Positions 9,218 through 17,422 of a DNA stretch of 64,000 nt are shown here, in pieces. The translations under genes and the position numbers were made by a program. Every line of letters begins with the position of its first letter. The first letter of the stretch is position 1. Source of the DNA: CAIYTF01 sp963664845 (lineage in GTDB: Bacteria > Bacteroidota > Ignavibacteria > Ignavibacteriales > Ignavibacteriaceae); the NCBI GenBank assembly GCA_963664845.1, contig OY761615.1, forward strand, positions 806,001-870,000. Reading direction: 5' to 3'. Under the pieces are notes generated by a model. The model was not told where the DNA came from and ran no database searches. It was given only the letters and a program-made list of their open reading frames with translations.

Positions 9218-10297
9218 ATGAACAGATACCTACCTTTGTTGTTGTTTTTCGCTGCCTCTGTTATATTATATGGGCAGGAAAGGTCTGAAATTAAGGTTTC
9301 AGGGTATGTTTTTGGCGATTATTATTATAAGCTTAGCGGCGATACGACCGGAACCTACACCAACAAGGTTTCTTCAACTTCACAATATTTTACGACCCCA
9401 AAAACATGGCAGGCCTTCCAAATCAGACGGCTCTACGTGGGATTTGATTACAATATTAACGATGACATCGCAACTCAGTTAAATCTGGAAGGGAACGACA
9501 AAACCTTTGGTCCCGCTCCGCTAAACAGGCAAGGGATATTCGTTAAAACAGCATTTGCAGAATGGAAAAATGTTGTGCCCATGTCCAGTATTTATATTGG
9601 ACTCATACCCACTCCCACATGGTCAGGCACCACAGAAAAAGAATGGGCCTACCGTTCTATCGAAAAAACGATCACTGACTTCCGCGGACTGGGAGTGGCA
9701 ACTGATTTGGGTTTCGGTATAAAAGGCAAGTTTGACCGTGAAGGCGTAGCGTCTTACCATTTTGTAGTTGGCAACGGTACAGGTCAAACTCCTGAAAATG
9801 ACAAATATAAAAAATGCTATGGAGACATTACTTTTCGGCCAACGAAGAATTTTGTGGTTGATCTTTATACTGATTATACCGATGCATCAAATTCCCTATT
9901 GATCGCCACCTGGAAAGTGATGAGTGCATACACTTTTTTAGGCACTCATGTCGGCATTGAATATTTCCAGCAGCATCAGGGCAATGCCCGCATTAATCAG
10001 GTTACAAAACTGAACTATGATAAGCAAACTACGGGACTCAGCCTATTTGCATGGAGGCCCTTCACATCCAAAATCAATCTGGCAGGACGCTTTGACTATT
10101 TCGACCCCGATACGAATAATCCGAGTGAAGGTTTCAAGGAATCATTTATGAGTTTCGGAATAGACTTCATGCCGGATCCACGATTCCATCTTATACCGAA
10201 CATATGGATCAACTCTTACAAAAATAAAAACAGAAGCGGGTTCAACAAGGACTCTGATGTGGTCAGCCGTCTGACATTTCATTTTCTATTCAAATAA
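9218..10297 (+). CDS. Outer-membrane porin-like beta-barrel protein
   Basis: The 359-residue protein has a Sec signal (YLPLLLFFAASVILYGQ) and then alternating amphipathic beta-strands rich in Tyr, Phe and Trp, ending in a terminal aromatic strand (VVSRLTFHFLFK) as expected for a Bam substrate. The arrangement (IRRLYVGFDYNINDDIATQL, FVKTAFAEWKNV) resembles phosphate-selective porin O/P or alginate-export-like porins. Substrate cannot be assigned. It stands alone, with about 290 bases upstream and 330 bases downstream free of genes. Confidence 0.75.
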   Translation: MNRYLPLLLFFAASVILYGQERSEIKVSGYVFGDYYYKLSGDTTGTYTNKVSSTSQYFTTPKTWQAFQIRRLYVGFDYNINDDIATQLNLEGNDKTFGPAPLNRQGIFVKTAFAEWKNVVPMSSIYIGLIPTPTWSGTTEKEWAYRSIEKTITDFRGLGVATDLGFGIKGKFDREGVASYHFVVGNGTGQTPENDKYKKCYGDITFRPTKNFVVDLYTDYTDASNSLLIATWKVMSAYTFLGTHVGIEYFQQHQGNARINQVTKLNYDKQTTGLSLFAWRPFTSKINLAGRFDYFDPDTNNPSEGFKESFMSFGIDFMPDPRFHLIPNIWINSYKNKNRSGFNKDSDVVSRLTFHFLFK

Positions 10298-10628
10298 AAA
10301 CAGAAGAAGAATAATAATTGTTGGATATATTTAGTTGTATAGCCTAACAGTCTTGAGCCCCAAAACAGAGAATGAGTGCCAGCACCGATAACTAATGCAA
10401 ATATTCATAAAAGCCGGGCTGACAGAAAATTACTTGCCAACTGACAATCATCAACAGTATTTTGATCTCGAGCTATAACGTTTTCTTCATATTAAAACAA
10501 TAATTTTCTATTTTAATTAGTTCGGATAGCAATTTTCCTATTGCCGGCAGGATTGCAACATTCCTCTGGTATTTAAAGGCCGGAAACAATTCAGTAAAAA
10601 CAGAATGAAATCCTGATAAAAAACAACC
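10298..10628. other. Intergenic region, no gene seen
   Basis: The gap between the porin and the sensor kinase holds no convincing reading frame, RNA or strong hairpin. The short minus-strand frames near 10473-10783 overlap the kinase start and are not protein-like. It presumably contains the kinase promoter. Confidence 0.5.
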
Positions 10629-13600
10629 ATGCAATGTAAACCCAAACTTTTTTTTACTGTTCTCATTCTTTCTTCTGCAATTCTTTGTGGACAAACTTCG
10701 GTTACCAAACTGACGGAAACACCAATTTCCGCTTCATATAATATTGAGAGTTGGACAACTGAAAACGGTTTGCCGCAAAACACCGTAACACGTATAGTTC
10801 AGACAAGAGATAACTACCTGTGGATCGCTACCAACGATGGACTGGTCCGGTTCGATGGAATAAAATTTACCGTGTTTAACATACAAAACACGCCCCAACT
10901 TCGTTCCAATCGAATTGTTGATCTCATGCAGGACAGTAAAGGGGCCCTATGGATCGCATCCGAAAATTGTAAGATCACCTTATACCGGAATAACCAATTT
11001 ACCGTGATCAACGAAAATGGTTTTATTAAAGACTTTATGTCAAATTTTACCGAAGACAAATACGGAAACGTCTGGGCTTGCTCAAATGATATTTTGCTTA
11101 AGTTTTCGGATTACAAAATTGTTTTTACACAAAAGCTAAATCTATATAAGGATAATTTCCGGCGGGCATTGTTGTGGGACAATGACCGGCTTTATATTGG
11201 AGGAAGTTCTCTCTCGATTTATCATCATGGCAAAACTTCTGAAGTGCCGCTCTTCAAGGGAAAACTGGTTGAAAGCATCATCAGGACCAAAAAAGGAGAG
11301 GTGCTCATCGGAGCATGGGAGGGAATTTACAGAGAAACAAAAGAAGGTTTCAAGCTCACTCAATTCAACAATCATTCCAATTCAAATTTTCTTGCTCCGC
11401 TGCTCGAAGACGCTGAAGGAAAAATCTGGGCTATTAGGCAACAACCACTTATAACTTTAATTGAGAAGACAACTTATTCCATATTCCCTTCCGCGCAACT
11501 GCCACGGGATCTGGTTATCAGTATTTTGCAGGATCGTGAAGGAAATGTCTGGCTGGGCACATTCACTTGTGGTCTGGTAAGAATAAAACAGAATGTTTTT
11601 AACTCCATCGGAAAGTTAAGCGGCGCCAATGTCAATCTTGTTTATCCGATCATGCAATCCCGAGACGGCTCTCTCTACATGGGTACCAACGGGGGTGGAT
11701 TAAAGCGGATTCAAGGCAGGAAAACAGTTCAGTTGGAAGATCAAAACCTGCTCAATGAACGCATTGGCGTTTGGGCTCTGTGTGAAGATTCGAAAGGGAC
11801 TATCTGGATTGGCACCTATGGTGGCGGTATACACAAAATTATTAAGGGCAAAGTCGTTCACCAAACCGGCAAAGAATGGCAACCCGCAAAAGTGTCATTT
11901 GCGATTATAGAAGACCGGCAAAAAAACATCTGGGTGGGGTCAATGAATGGATTGCTTAAATACTCCGGAGATAAGGTTACTCATTTTTCCACCTCAGATG
12001 GTTTGGCGAATAACGAAGTCCGCTGCATTTACGAGGACAACGAAGGCACCCTTTGGGTTGGCACCTATGGAGGAGTTTCCTGTTATAAAAACGGCAAATT
12101 CACCTCATATACCACACAGAATGGATTATCGTGCGACTATGTCCGGTCCATTCTGAAAGACGAGAACGGGAGGGTCTGGATAGGGACTTATGGTGGCGGG
12201 TTGAACCGGCTGCATGACGGAAAGATTGTACAGTTGACTACCAGAAACGGTCTCTTTGATAACAACGTCTCAACAATTATTGAAGATGCATATGGGTATT
12301 ATTGGATGACGTGCAACAGAGGCATCTATAAAGCATCCAAGCAGGAATTGAACGATTTCGCGGAAGGCCGTAGCAATTATATACACTGCATTACCTATAA
12401 TAAATCTGATGGGCTTGCATCAAACGAATGTAATGGCGGTTGCCAGCCCTCGTCCTGGAAAACAAAAGAGGGGAAGTTACTCTTCCCAACCATGGCAGGA
12501 ATAGCCGAAATTGACCCTGCAAATTTGAAGACTACAAACCGGGTGATCCATCCTTCAATTGAAAATATTCTGGTTGATGAGAAACAGTTTACACCCGGTG
12601 ATACGATTACTGTGGGGCCGGATTACGAAAAAATTGAGATCGAATTTAATGCAGTGACTTTTAAAAACCCTGGGAATGTGCGGTTTAAGTATAAGGTGGA
12701 AGGTTTATTCTCAAATTGGTCAACTGCCACCGAACACCGTTCTGCACTGTTCTCCAAAATAGCACCGGGCGTTTACACCTTCAAGGTTGTCAACTGTGAC
12801 GAGAGCGGCGTCTGGAGTGAAAAACCGGCCAGCATAACAATTATTATTAAAGCACATTTTTATGAGACAACGTGGTTCTATATTGTTATAGGTCTATTAC
12901 TCGCGGGTTTGATGGCCCTGGGATTTCTTTACCGGATAAAATATCTAAGCAGGCAGACACGAATATTAAATGATCTGGTTACGGAAAAGACCAGTAATCT
13001 GGCTGAAGAAAAACAAAGGACAGAAGAAGCCTACTATGAGATGCGCGAAGCCAAAGAAACGGCTGAGCATGAAAAGGAGAAGGCCCAACAGGCGAATTTT
13101 GAAAAAACAGAGTTGATCCATATTCTGACACACGATTTGAAAAACCCGTTGAATTGTATTTCAGGCGCAGTATCGCTAATCAAAGATAACCCTGAAGACC
13201 AGGAAATGGTGTCTGAAGTTATTGGTTTGGTGGGGATTTCATCCGACAGCATGACCGACATGCTTAAACAACTGCACGAACATTTGCAGTTGGAGAACTA
13301 CTATCTGAAATTGGAAATTTCAGACTTATCGATAAAAAATCTGGTAGCAACAGTTATTGGGAAAAACTCTGTTTCTGCATCGGTAAAGCAGCAGCAGATA
13401 CTCTTTGAATCGGCAATGGAAGATACTGTGCTTATTGAGGCGGATGAGAACAAAATTTACTCTGCTATCGACAACCTCGTCAGCAATGCAGTTAAATATT
13501 CACCGTTCGGGAAGTATATTTTTGTTTCGCTCTATGAATCGGAAAACAGCATTAAGTTTTCAATCAGAGATGAAGGTCCGGGGCTGACCGATCAGGATAA

Positions 13601-13787
13601 AGAGCTTATTTTTGGGAAATTTCAAAGGCTATCGGCAAAGCCGACGGGCGACGAAATCTCAACCGGGCTTGGGCTTTCGATAGTGAAGAGGATTGTTGAA
13701 TTACATAATGGAGCGATCACTGTGGAAAGTGAAGCCGGTGACGGAGCAGAGTTTATTATTGAGTTGCCAAAAAAACAAAAAGCCTGA
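10629..13787 (+). CDS. Propeller-type sensor histidine kinase (Reg_prop, Y_Y_Y, HisKA, HATPase)
   Basis: The 1052-residue protein starts with a signal-like segment, then at least ten Reg_prop repeats forming two predicted seven-bladed periplasmic propellers (motifs such as LWIATNDGLVRFDG, IWIGTYGGGIHK, LWVGTYGGVSCY). A Y_Y_Y beta-sandwich follows at about 650-735, then one membrane helix at about 750-770, a coiled coil and a HisKA domain with phospho-acceptor His835 (ILTHDLKNPLN). The HATPase domain has N box DNLVSNAVKYSP, G1 box RDEGPGLTD and G2 box GLGLSIVK. It ends right after the HATPase: there is no receiver or AraC domain as in classical Bacteroides hybrid systems, and no response regulator gene is adjacent. 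Confidence 0.92.
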   Translation: MQCKPKLFFTVLILSSAILCGQTSVTKLTETPISASYNIESWTTENGLPQNTVTRIVQTRDNYLWIATNDGLVRFDGIKFTVFNIQNTPQLRSNRIVDLMQDSKGALWIASENCKITLYRNNQFTVINENGFIKDFMSNFTEDKYGNVWACSNDILLKFSDYKIVFTQKLNLYKDNFRRALLWDNDRLYIGGSSLSIYHHGKTSEVPLFKGKLVESIIRTKKGEVLIGAWEGIYRETKEGFKLTQFNNHSNSNFLAPLLEDAEGKIWAIRQQPLITLIEKTTYSIFPSAQLPRDLVISILQDREGNVWLGTFTCGLVRIKQNVFNSIGKLSGANVNLVYPIMQSRDGSLYMGTNGGGLKRIQGRKTVQLEDQNLLNERIGVWALCEDSKGTIWIGTYGGGIHKIIKGKVVHQTGKEWQPAKVSFAIIEDRQKNIWVGSMNGLLKYSGDKVTHFSTSDGLANNEVRCIYEDNEGTLWVGTYGGVSCYKNGKFTSYTTQNGLSCDYVRSILKDENGRVWIGTYGGGLNRLHDGKIVQLTTRNGLFDNNVSTIIEDAYGYYWMTCNRGIYKASKQELNDFAEGRSNYIHCITYNKSDGLASNECNGGCQPSSWKTKEGKLLFPTMAGIAEIDPANLKTTNRVIHPSIENILVDEKQFTPGDTITVGPDYEKIEIEFNAVTFKNPGNVRFKYKVEGLFSNWSTATEHRSALFSKIAPGVYTFKVVNCDESGVWSEKPASITIIIKAHFYETTWFYIVIGLLLAGLMALGFLYRIKYLSRQTRILNDLVTEKTSNLAEEKQRTEEAYYEMREAKETAEHEKEKAQQANFEKTELIHILTHDLKNPLNCISGAVSLIKDNPEDQEMVSEVIGLVGISSDSMTDMLKQLHEHLQLENYYLKLEISDLSIKNLVATVIGKNSVSASVKQQQILFESAMEDTVLIEADENKIYSAIDNLVSNAVKYSPFGKYIFVSLYESENSIKFSIRDEGPGLTDQDKELIFGKFQRLSAKPTGDEISTGLGLSIVKRIVELHNGAITVESEAGDGAEFIIELPKKQKA

Positions 13788-13804
13788 CGAGCTGCCAGGC
13801 TTTT
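13778..13804. terminator. Bidirectional intrinsic terminator between convergent genes
   Basis: The arms AAAAGCCTG and CAGGCTTTT form a 9-bp stem with a 9-base loop. The hairpin overlaps the kinase stop codon on the plus strand and lies about 90 bases past the panC stop on the minus strand, where it is followed by a T-rich run (TTTTTGTTTTT). It can serve both convergent transcripts. Confidence 0.8.
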
Positions 13805-13892
13805 ACTTCTAATCAAAAGTTTTCCCCGTAATCAGGCAATCGGTTATGCTTGATTGCCCGGTAATCCAGTGTAAAAATACAGCTCACCCAAT

Positions 13893-14768
13893 TCAACTGA
13901 AGTGAATGGTATGCCCGCTGGTATCCACGAACAAATTATCGATCAAACGTGCTTTCCCGAATCTGCATGCCAGAAGAATATAATAGCTTTTCCCCTCTTC
14001 AATTGTCTGCACGTCAAGAAAAGTGTCTGCTGAAACAATCTTCACATAATCAAGTTTTGCAGTAGGAACTTTTTGGATGATATTCTGAAGCTCACTACGC
14101 AGATGACAGGTTATATGTTCTCCTGCAGTCACCATTTCTTTTGCACGGGCAAGAGCAGCCGAGAGTATTACTGCATCGGAACGCTCCTGTTTTCCAAGAT
14201 AGATATTCCGTGAACTGAGAGCCAGTCCATCGGACTCCCTCACTATTGGCATGACATGCACTGTAATGGGAACACAAAGCTCCCTCACCATTTTCAGGAG
14301 TATCGCAGCCTGTTGCGCATCCTTCTGCCCAAAATAGGCATTATCGGCAAGAGTACTGTTGAATAGAATCAAAACAATGGTGGTAACACCGCGGAAGTGC
14401 GTAGGTCTAAATTCACCTTCTCCCAACTGAGATATGCCTTCGGCAGTAACATATGTTGAAAATTCTTTCGGATAGATGTTTTCATCGGAGGGATTAAAAA
14501 TTATATCAACGCCTTCTGCTTTCAGAAGGTCTTTGTCACGCTCAAAGTCCCGGGGATAATTTCCCAAATCTTCATTAGGGCCAAATTGGGTTGGGTTCAC
14601 AAAAACAGAAACAATCGTGATATCATTTTTTGATTTTGAGGCACGTACCAGGGAAAGATGCCCTTCATGTAAATAGCCCATGGTGGGAACCAGACCAAGC
14701 GTTTTTCCTTCAGCTTTTAATGCCCGGGAAAGTGCCTGCATTTCAAGTTTAGTTGTAATAATTTTGAT
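13893..14768 (-). CDS. panC: Pantothenate synthetase, probably with a non-AUG start
   Basis: The enzyme condenses pantoate and beta-alanine with ATP in coenzyme A synthesis. Family motifs are clear: LVPTMGYLHEGHLSLV (HIGH-type nucleotidyl site), GQKDAQQAAIL, and ESDGLALSSRNIYL. The first ATG (14741) starts at MQALSRALK, which omits the first beta strand normally present in PanC. The preceding in-frame codons encode IKIITTKLE, a good match to the usual N-terminus, but the only possible initiators before the upstream stop (14781-14783) are ATC at 14766-14768 or two ATT codons. A GAGG sequence sits five bases before that ATC; no ribosome site precedes the ATG. I place the start at the ATC. It is last in the porX-panC run, eight bases after accD. 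Confidence 0.85.
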   Translation of the reverse strand: MKIITTKLEMQALSRALKAEGKTLGLVPTMGYLHEGHLSLVRASKSKNDITIVSVFVNPTQFGPNEDLGNYPRDFERDKDLLKAEGVDIIFNPSDENIYPKEFSTYVTAEGISQLGEGEFRPTHFRGVTTIVLILFNSTLADNAYFGQKDAQQAAILLKMVRELCVPITVHVMPIVRESDGLALSSRNIYLGKQERSDAVILSAALARAKEMVTAGEHITCHLRSELQNIIQKVPTAKLDYVKIVSADTFLDVQTIEEGKSYYILLACRFGKARLIDNLFVDTSGHTIHFS

Positions 14769-14775
14769 AAAAGCC

Positions 14776-15615
14776 TCAGCTTACTAATTCAAGAAAGTTG
14801 GCAATTGTCATTTTCAGTTCTTTTCGTGAAACGACGCAATCAAGGAATCCGTGCTCAAGAACAAACTCAGACGTCTGGAACCCGGGGGGCAAGTCTTTGC
14901 CAATGGTCTGTTTAATAACTCGCGGACCAGCAAAGCCAATAAGCGCATTAGGTTCAGCGATATTGATATCGCCCAACATTGCATAGCTTGCAGAAATACC
15001 GCCGGTGGTTGGATCTGTCAGTACAGAGATATAGGGAAGTTTTGCTTCTGATAACATTGCCAATTTGGCGCTGGTTTTTGCCATTTGCATGAGAGAGAGC
15101 ACGCTTTCCATCATTCTTGCCCCGCCTGAAGCGGAGACAATAACCAACGGGAGCCTGTTCTTAATAGCTCTGTCTATCAAGCGGGATATTTTCTCACCTA
15201 CCACCGAGCCCATGCTGCCACCGATAAATTTAAAATCCATAACAGCCAAAGCAATTTCCCGGCCATCCATTTTTCCGGTTCCAGTGCGGATAGCGTCATA
15301 GAGCCCTGTGGATTTGATAGCCGAAGCTACACGGTCACTGTATTTCTTTGTATCCGTAAACTCCAGCGGATCAGCAGAACGCATTTTCCGGTTCAGTTCC
15401 TTGAAGGAATCGCCATCCAGCAATAATTGAATATACTCAGTGCTGCCAATGCGAAAGTGATGTTGGCATTTCGAACAGGTCCAGAGATTCTGTTCCATCT
15501 GCTTCTTGTGGAAAATCTCTCCGCAGCCGGGACATTTTTCCCAAAGCCCATCAGGCAAATCCTTCTTCTGGGATTCCGGATCAATGTTTTCTTTGTTTCT
15601 CTTAAACCAAGCCAT
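14776..15615 (-). CDS. accD: Acetyl-CoA carboxylase carboxyltransferase beta subunit
   Basis: The 279-residue protein has the AccD N-terminal zinc ribbon (CPGC at about residues 28-31 and CSKC about 16 residues later), then the crotonase-like carboxyltransferase core with SASGGARMMESVLSLMQMAKT and TDPTTGGISASYAMLGD. With AccA it transfers the carboxyl group from carboxybiotin to acetyl-CoA, the first step of fatty-acid synthesis. It follows the DUF1573 gene by one base and precedes panC, so both are probably in the same transcript. Length is normal. Confidence 0.96.
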   Translation of the reverse strand: MAWFKRNKENIDPESQKKDLPDGLWEKCPGCGEIFHKKQMEQNLWTCSKCQHHFRIGSTEYIQLLLDGDSFKELNRKMRSADPLEFTDTKKYSDRVASAIKSTGLYDAIRTGTGKMDGREIALAVMDFKFIGGSMGSVVGEKISRLIDRAIKNRLPLVIVSASGGARMMESVLSLMQMAKTSAKLAMLSEAKLPYISVLTDPTTGGISASYAMLGDINIAEPNALIGFAGPRVIKQTIGKDLPPGFQTSEFVLEHGFLDCVVSRKELKMTIANFLELVS

Positions 15616-15616
15616 A

Positions 15617-16342
15617 TTAACTGTCCCGTTTATTTACTTCGGCAAAAATCGTAATCGTTTTCATGGGTGACGGTGTTTCATTGGTAGTTACCGTGATTGT
15701 CCTGCTCAACTTACCGGATTTACTGGTGGAATCAAATTCAACTTTAAGGGAACCACTTTCACCTGGCTTGAGCAGTTTGGTGCTGGTAATTGCAGCGGTG
15801 CAGCCACAGGAGGTCTGGATATTTCTAATTTCAAGATTGGACTTGCCGACATTCGTAAAAGAGAACTCGTGTGAAACAATCTGGCCTTCCTTCATCGGTC
15901 CAAAATCAAATGTTGTTTCCTTAAACTCGATCATGGGGAGGGTGTCTGTTTTAGCAACTTCCTCATACATTTCTTCGAGCACTTTTCCTTTTAGTATTAA
16001 GCGCGCGGTTGGGTTTTCACGGTCGTTGGACGCAATTGAAATATATTTTACCTGGTCACCGACTTTACCTTTAGAATTAAAATCGACTTTAAGATTGATT
16101 GTTTCATTGGGGAAAATTTCTTTTTTCTGGAGCTCCGCAGCAGTGCACCCGCAGGAGGTTATCACGCTTTGAATTTTAAGTGTATCGTCACCGTTGTTCA
16201 TAATGGTGAACGTGTGAGAGACAACCTGCCCTTGTTTAATTGTACCAAAGTCAAAGGTGTCGTTGGGAAGATAAATTTTTGTCCCAAGCATTTGAGCAAA
16301 CACGCTCAAACTACACAGACAGACAATGCTCAGAATTCTCAT
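15617..16342 (-). CDS. Secreted DUF1573 protein with two tandem domains
   Basis: The 241-residue protein has a short signal peptide (ILSIVCLCSLSVFAQ) and two DUF1573 Ig-like domains. Each has the hallmark FDFGxxxxGQxVSHxFxxxN opening (about residues 30-50 and 145-165) and the SCGCTAA motif (about 65 and 183). DUF1573 proteins are common in Bacteroidota and are exported; their molecular role is not established. It overlaps the tsaB stop by four bases and lies one base before accD. Confidence 0.9.
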   Translation of the reverse strand: MRILSIVCLCSLSVFAQMLGTKIYLPNDTFDFGTIKQGQVVSHTFTIMNNGDDTLKIQSVITSCGCTAAELQKKEIFPNETINLKVDFNSKGKVGDQVKYISIASNDRENPTARLILKGKVLEEMYEEVAKTDTLPMIEFKETTFDFGPMKEGQIVSHEFSFTNVGKSNLEIRNIQTSCGCTAAITSTKLLKPGESGSLKVEFDSTSKSGKLSRTITVTTNETPSPMKTITIFAEVNKRDS

Positions 16343-17001
16343 ACTGGCTTCCTTTTAATAATAAATTCTTTATAATAGTCGGGTTCAACATAGTCGATAT
16401 CGTCGGGTTGAATTTCAGTTCCGAACATGACGGCCCATTTTGCCACAAACACTGGTGACGGACTCTCTAAATTTAAATATTTTCGCGCGTTAAACCAATT
16501 TGCTTCGCCGGCGATAAATTCATCACCGCTCATCCTTTTACAAATTTCGTCATGAGTCAGAACACTTACATCCTCAATTTTCGTATAGGCATCGGAAGTT
16601 ATTTCATATTTCGCAACAAAAAATTCAGTCGTGTTCACTTTCGCAGTCACCCACACTTCATCGCCGGCAGTTAGCAGAGTTGAAAGCTGAAGTGCGCTTG
16701 CATCAAAAGTGGGTACTTTTATCAGTGGTTTTTTTACTCCCATTGAGATGCCTTTTGCCGCGCTGAGTCCAACACGCAAACCGGTGAAAGAGCCCGGGCC
16801 CGTTGAAACGGCGATGCCTTTCACGTCTTCAATTTTGATATCAAAATTCTTTAATACCATATCCGTCAGCACAATTATCTTCGACGCGTGCTTTCTGGAT
16901 TCTTTGTGAAGCGCCAGCGAATTCTTTTGATCGTTGTACCAAACTGCAACACCGCAGGCAGAGGCACTGGACTCAATGGCAAGTATGGGGGTATTATTCA
17001 T
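16339..17001 (-). CDS. tsaB: TsaB, tRNA threonylcarbamoyladenosine scaffold protein
   Basis: The 220-residue product opens with the ASKHA motif LAIESSASACGVAVW and contains GIAVSTGPGSFTGLRVGLSAAKG, the family signature. TsaB works with TsaD, TsaE and TsaC to make t6A37 in ANN-decoding tRNAs. It overlaps the tsaE end by eight bases and the DUF1573 start by four bases. Length is typical. Confidence 0.95.
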   Translation of the reverse strand: MNNTPILAIESSASACGVAVWYNDQKNSLALHKESRKHASKIIVLTDMVLKNFDIKIEDVKGIAVSTGPGSFTGLRVGLSAAKGISMGVKKPLIKVPTFDASALQLSTLLTAGDEVWVTAKVNTTEFFVAKYEITSDAYTKIEDVSVLTHDEICKRMSGDEFIAGEANWFNARKYLNLESPSPVFVAKWAVMFGTEIQPDDIDYVEPDYYKEFIIKRKPV

Positions 17002-17422
17002 AACGCAACACCTTTATTTGTCGGGTAGTATCTTCCCCGATGTCAATGGTAATCTCAAATCTGTTTTGAGGCAATACTTCAGGGAACAGATCAGCCCATT
17101 CAATCAATACAATGCCTGTCAAATCGTTGAGCATTTCAAAAAAACCAATGTCAAACAATTCATCGGCAGAGCGGATCCGGTAAAAATCGAGATGATAGAG
17201 CTTTTTGGTTCCTTCATAAACATTCACCAGAGCAAACGTGGGACTGCTGATCTGAGCAATTCCCATAAGAGAACCGAGACATTTGGTAAAAAAAGTTTTC
17301 CCGGCACCCAACTCACCATTCAATGCAATACAGTCACCGGGCTGCAAATAAGACGAAAAATCCTCAACGAATTGAGCAGTCTCGCTCTCGGAATGGGAAG
17401 TGAGATTGAACAATTCTGTCAT
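16994..17422 (-). CDS. tsaE: TsaE, ATPase of the t6A tRNA modification complex
   Basis: The 142-residue protein has the P-loop GELGAGKTFFTKCLG at about residue 38, followed by SPTFALVNVYEG and the HLDFYRI motif, all standard for TsaE. It energises t6A synthesis with TsaB and TsaD. Its start overlaps the porX stop by one base, and its end overlaps tsaB by eight bases, giving strong coupling. The porX-tsaE neighbourhood is a recurrent arrangement in Bacteroidota. Confidence 0.95.
   Translation of the reverse strand: MTELFNLTSHSESETAQFVEDFSSYLQPGDCIALNGELGAGKTFFTKCLGSLMGIAQISSPTFALVNVYEGTKKLYHLDFYRIRSADELFDIGFFEMLNDLTGIVLIEWADLFPEVLPQNRFEITIDIGEDTTRQIKVLRYE

Noticed and set aside
10629..13787. 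Hybrid two-component system with AraC output
   Set aside because: Despite the propeller sensor, no receiver or helix-turn-helix domain exists after the HATPase domain.
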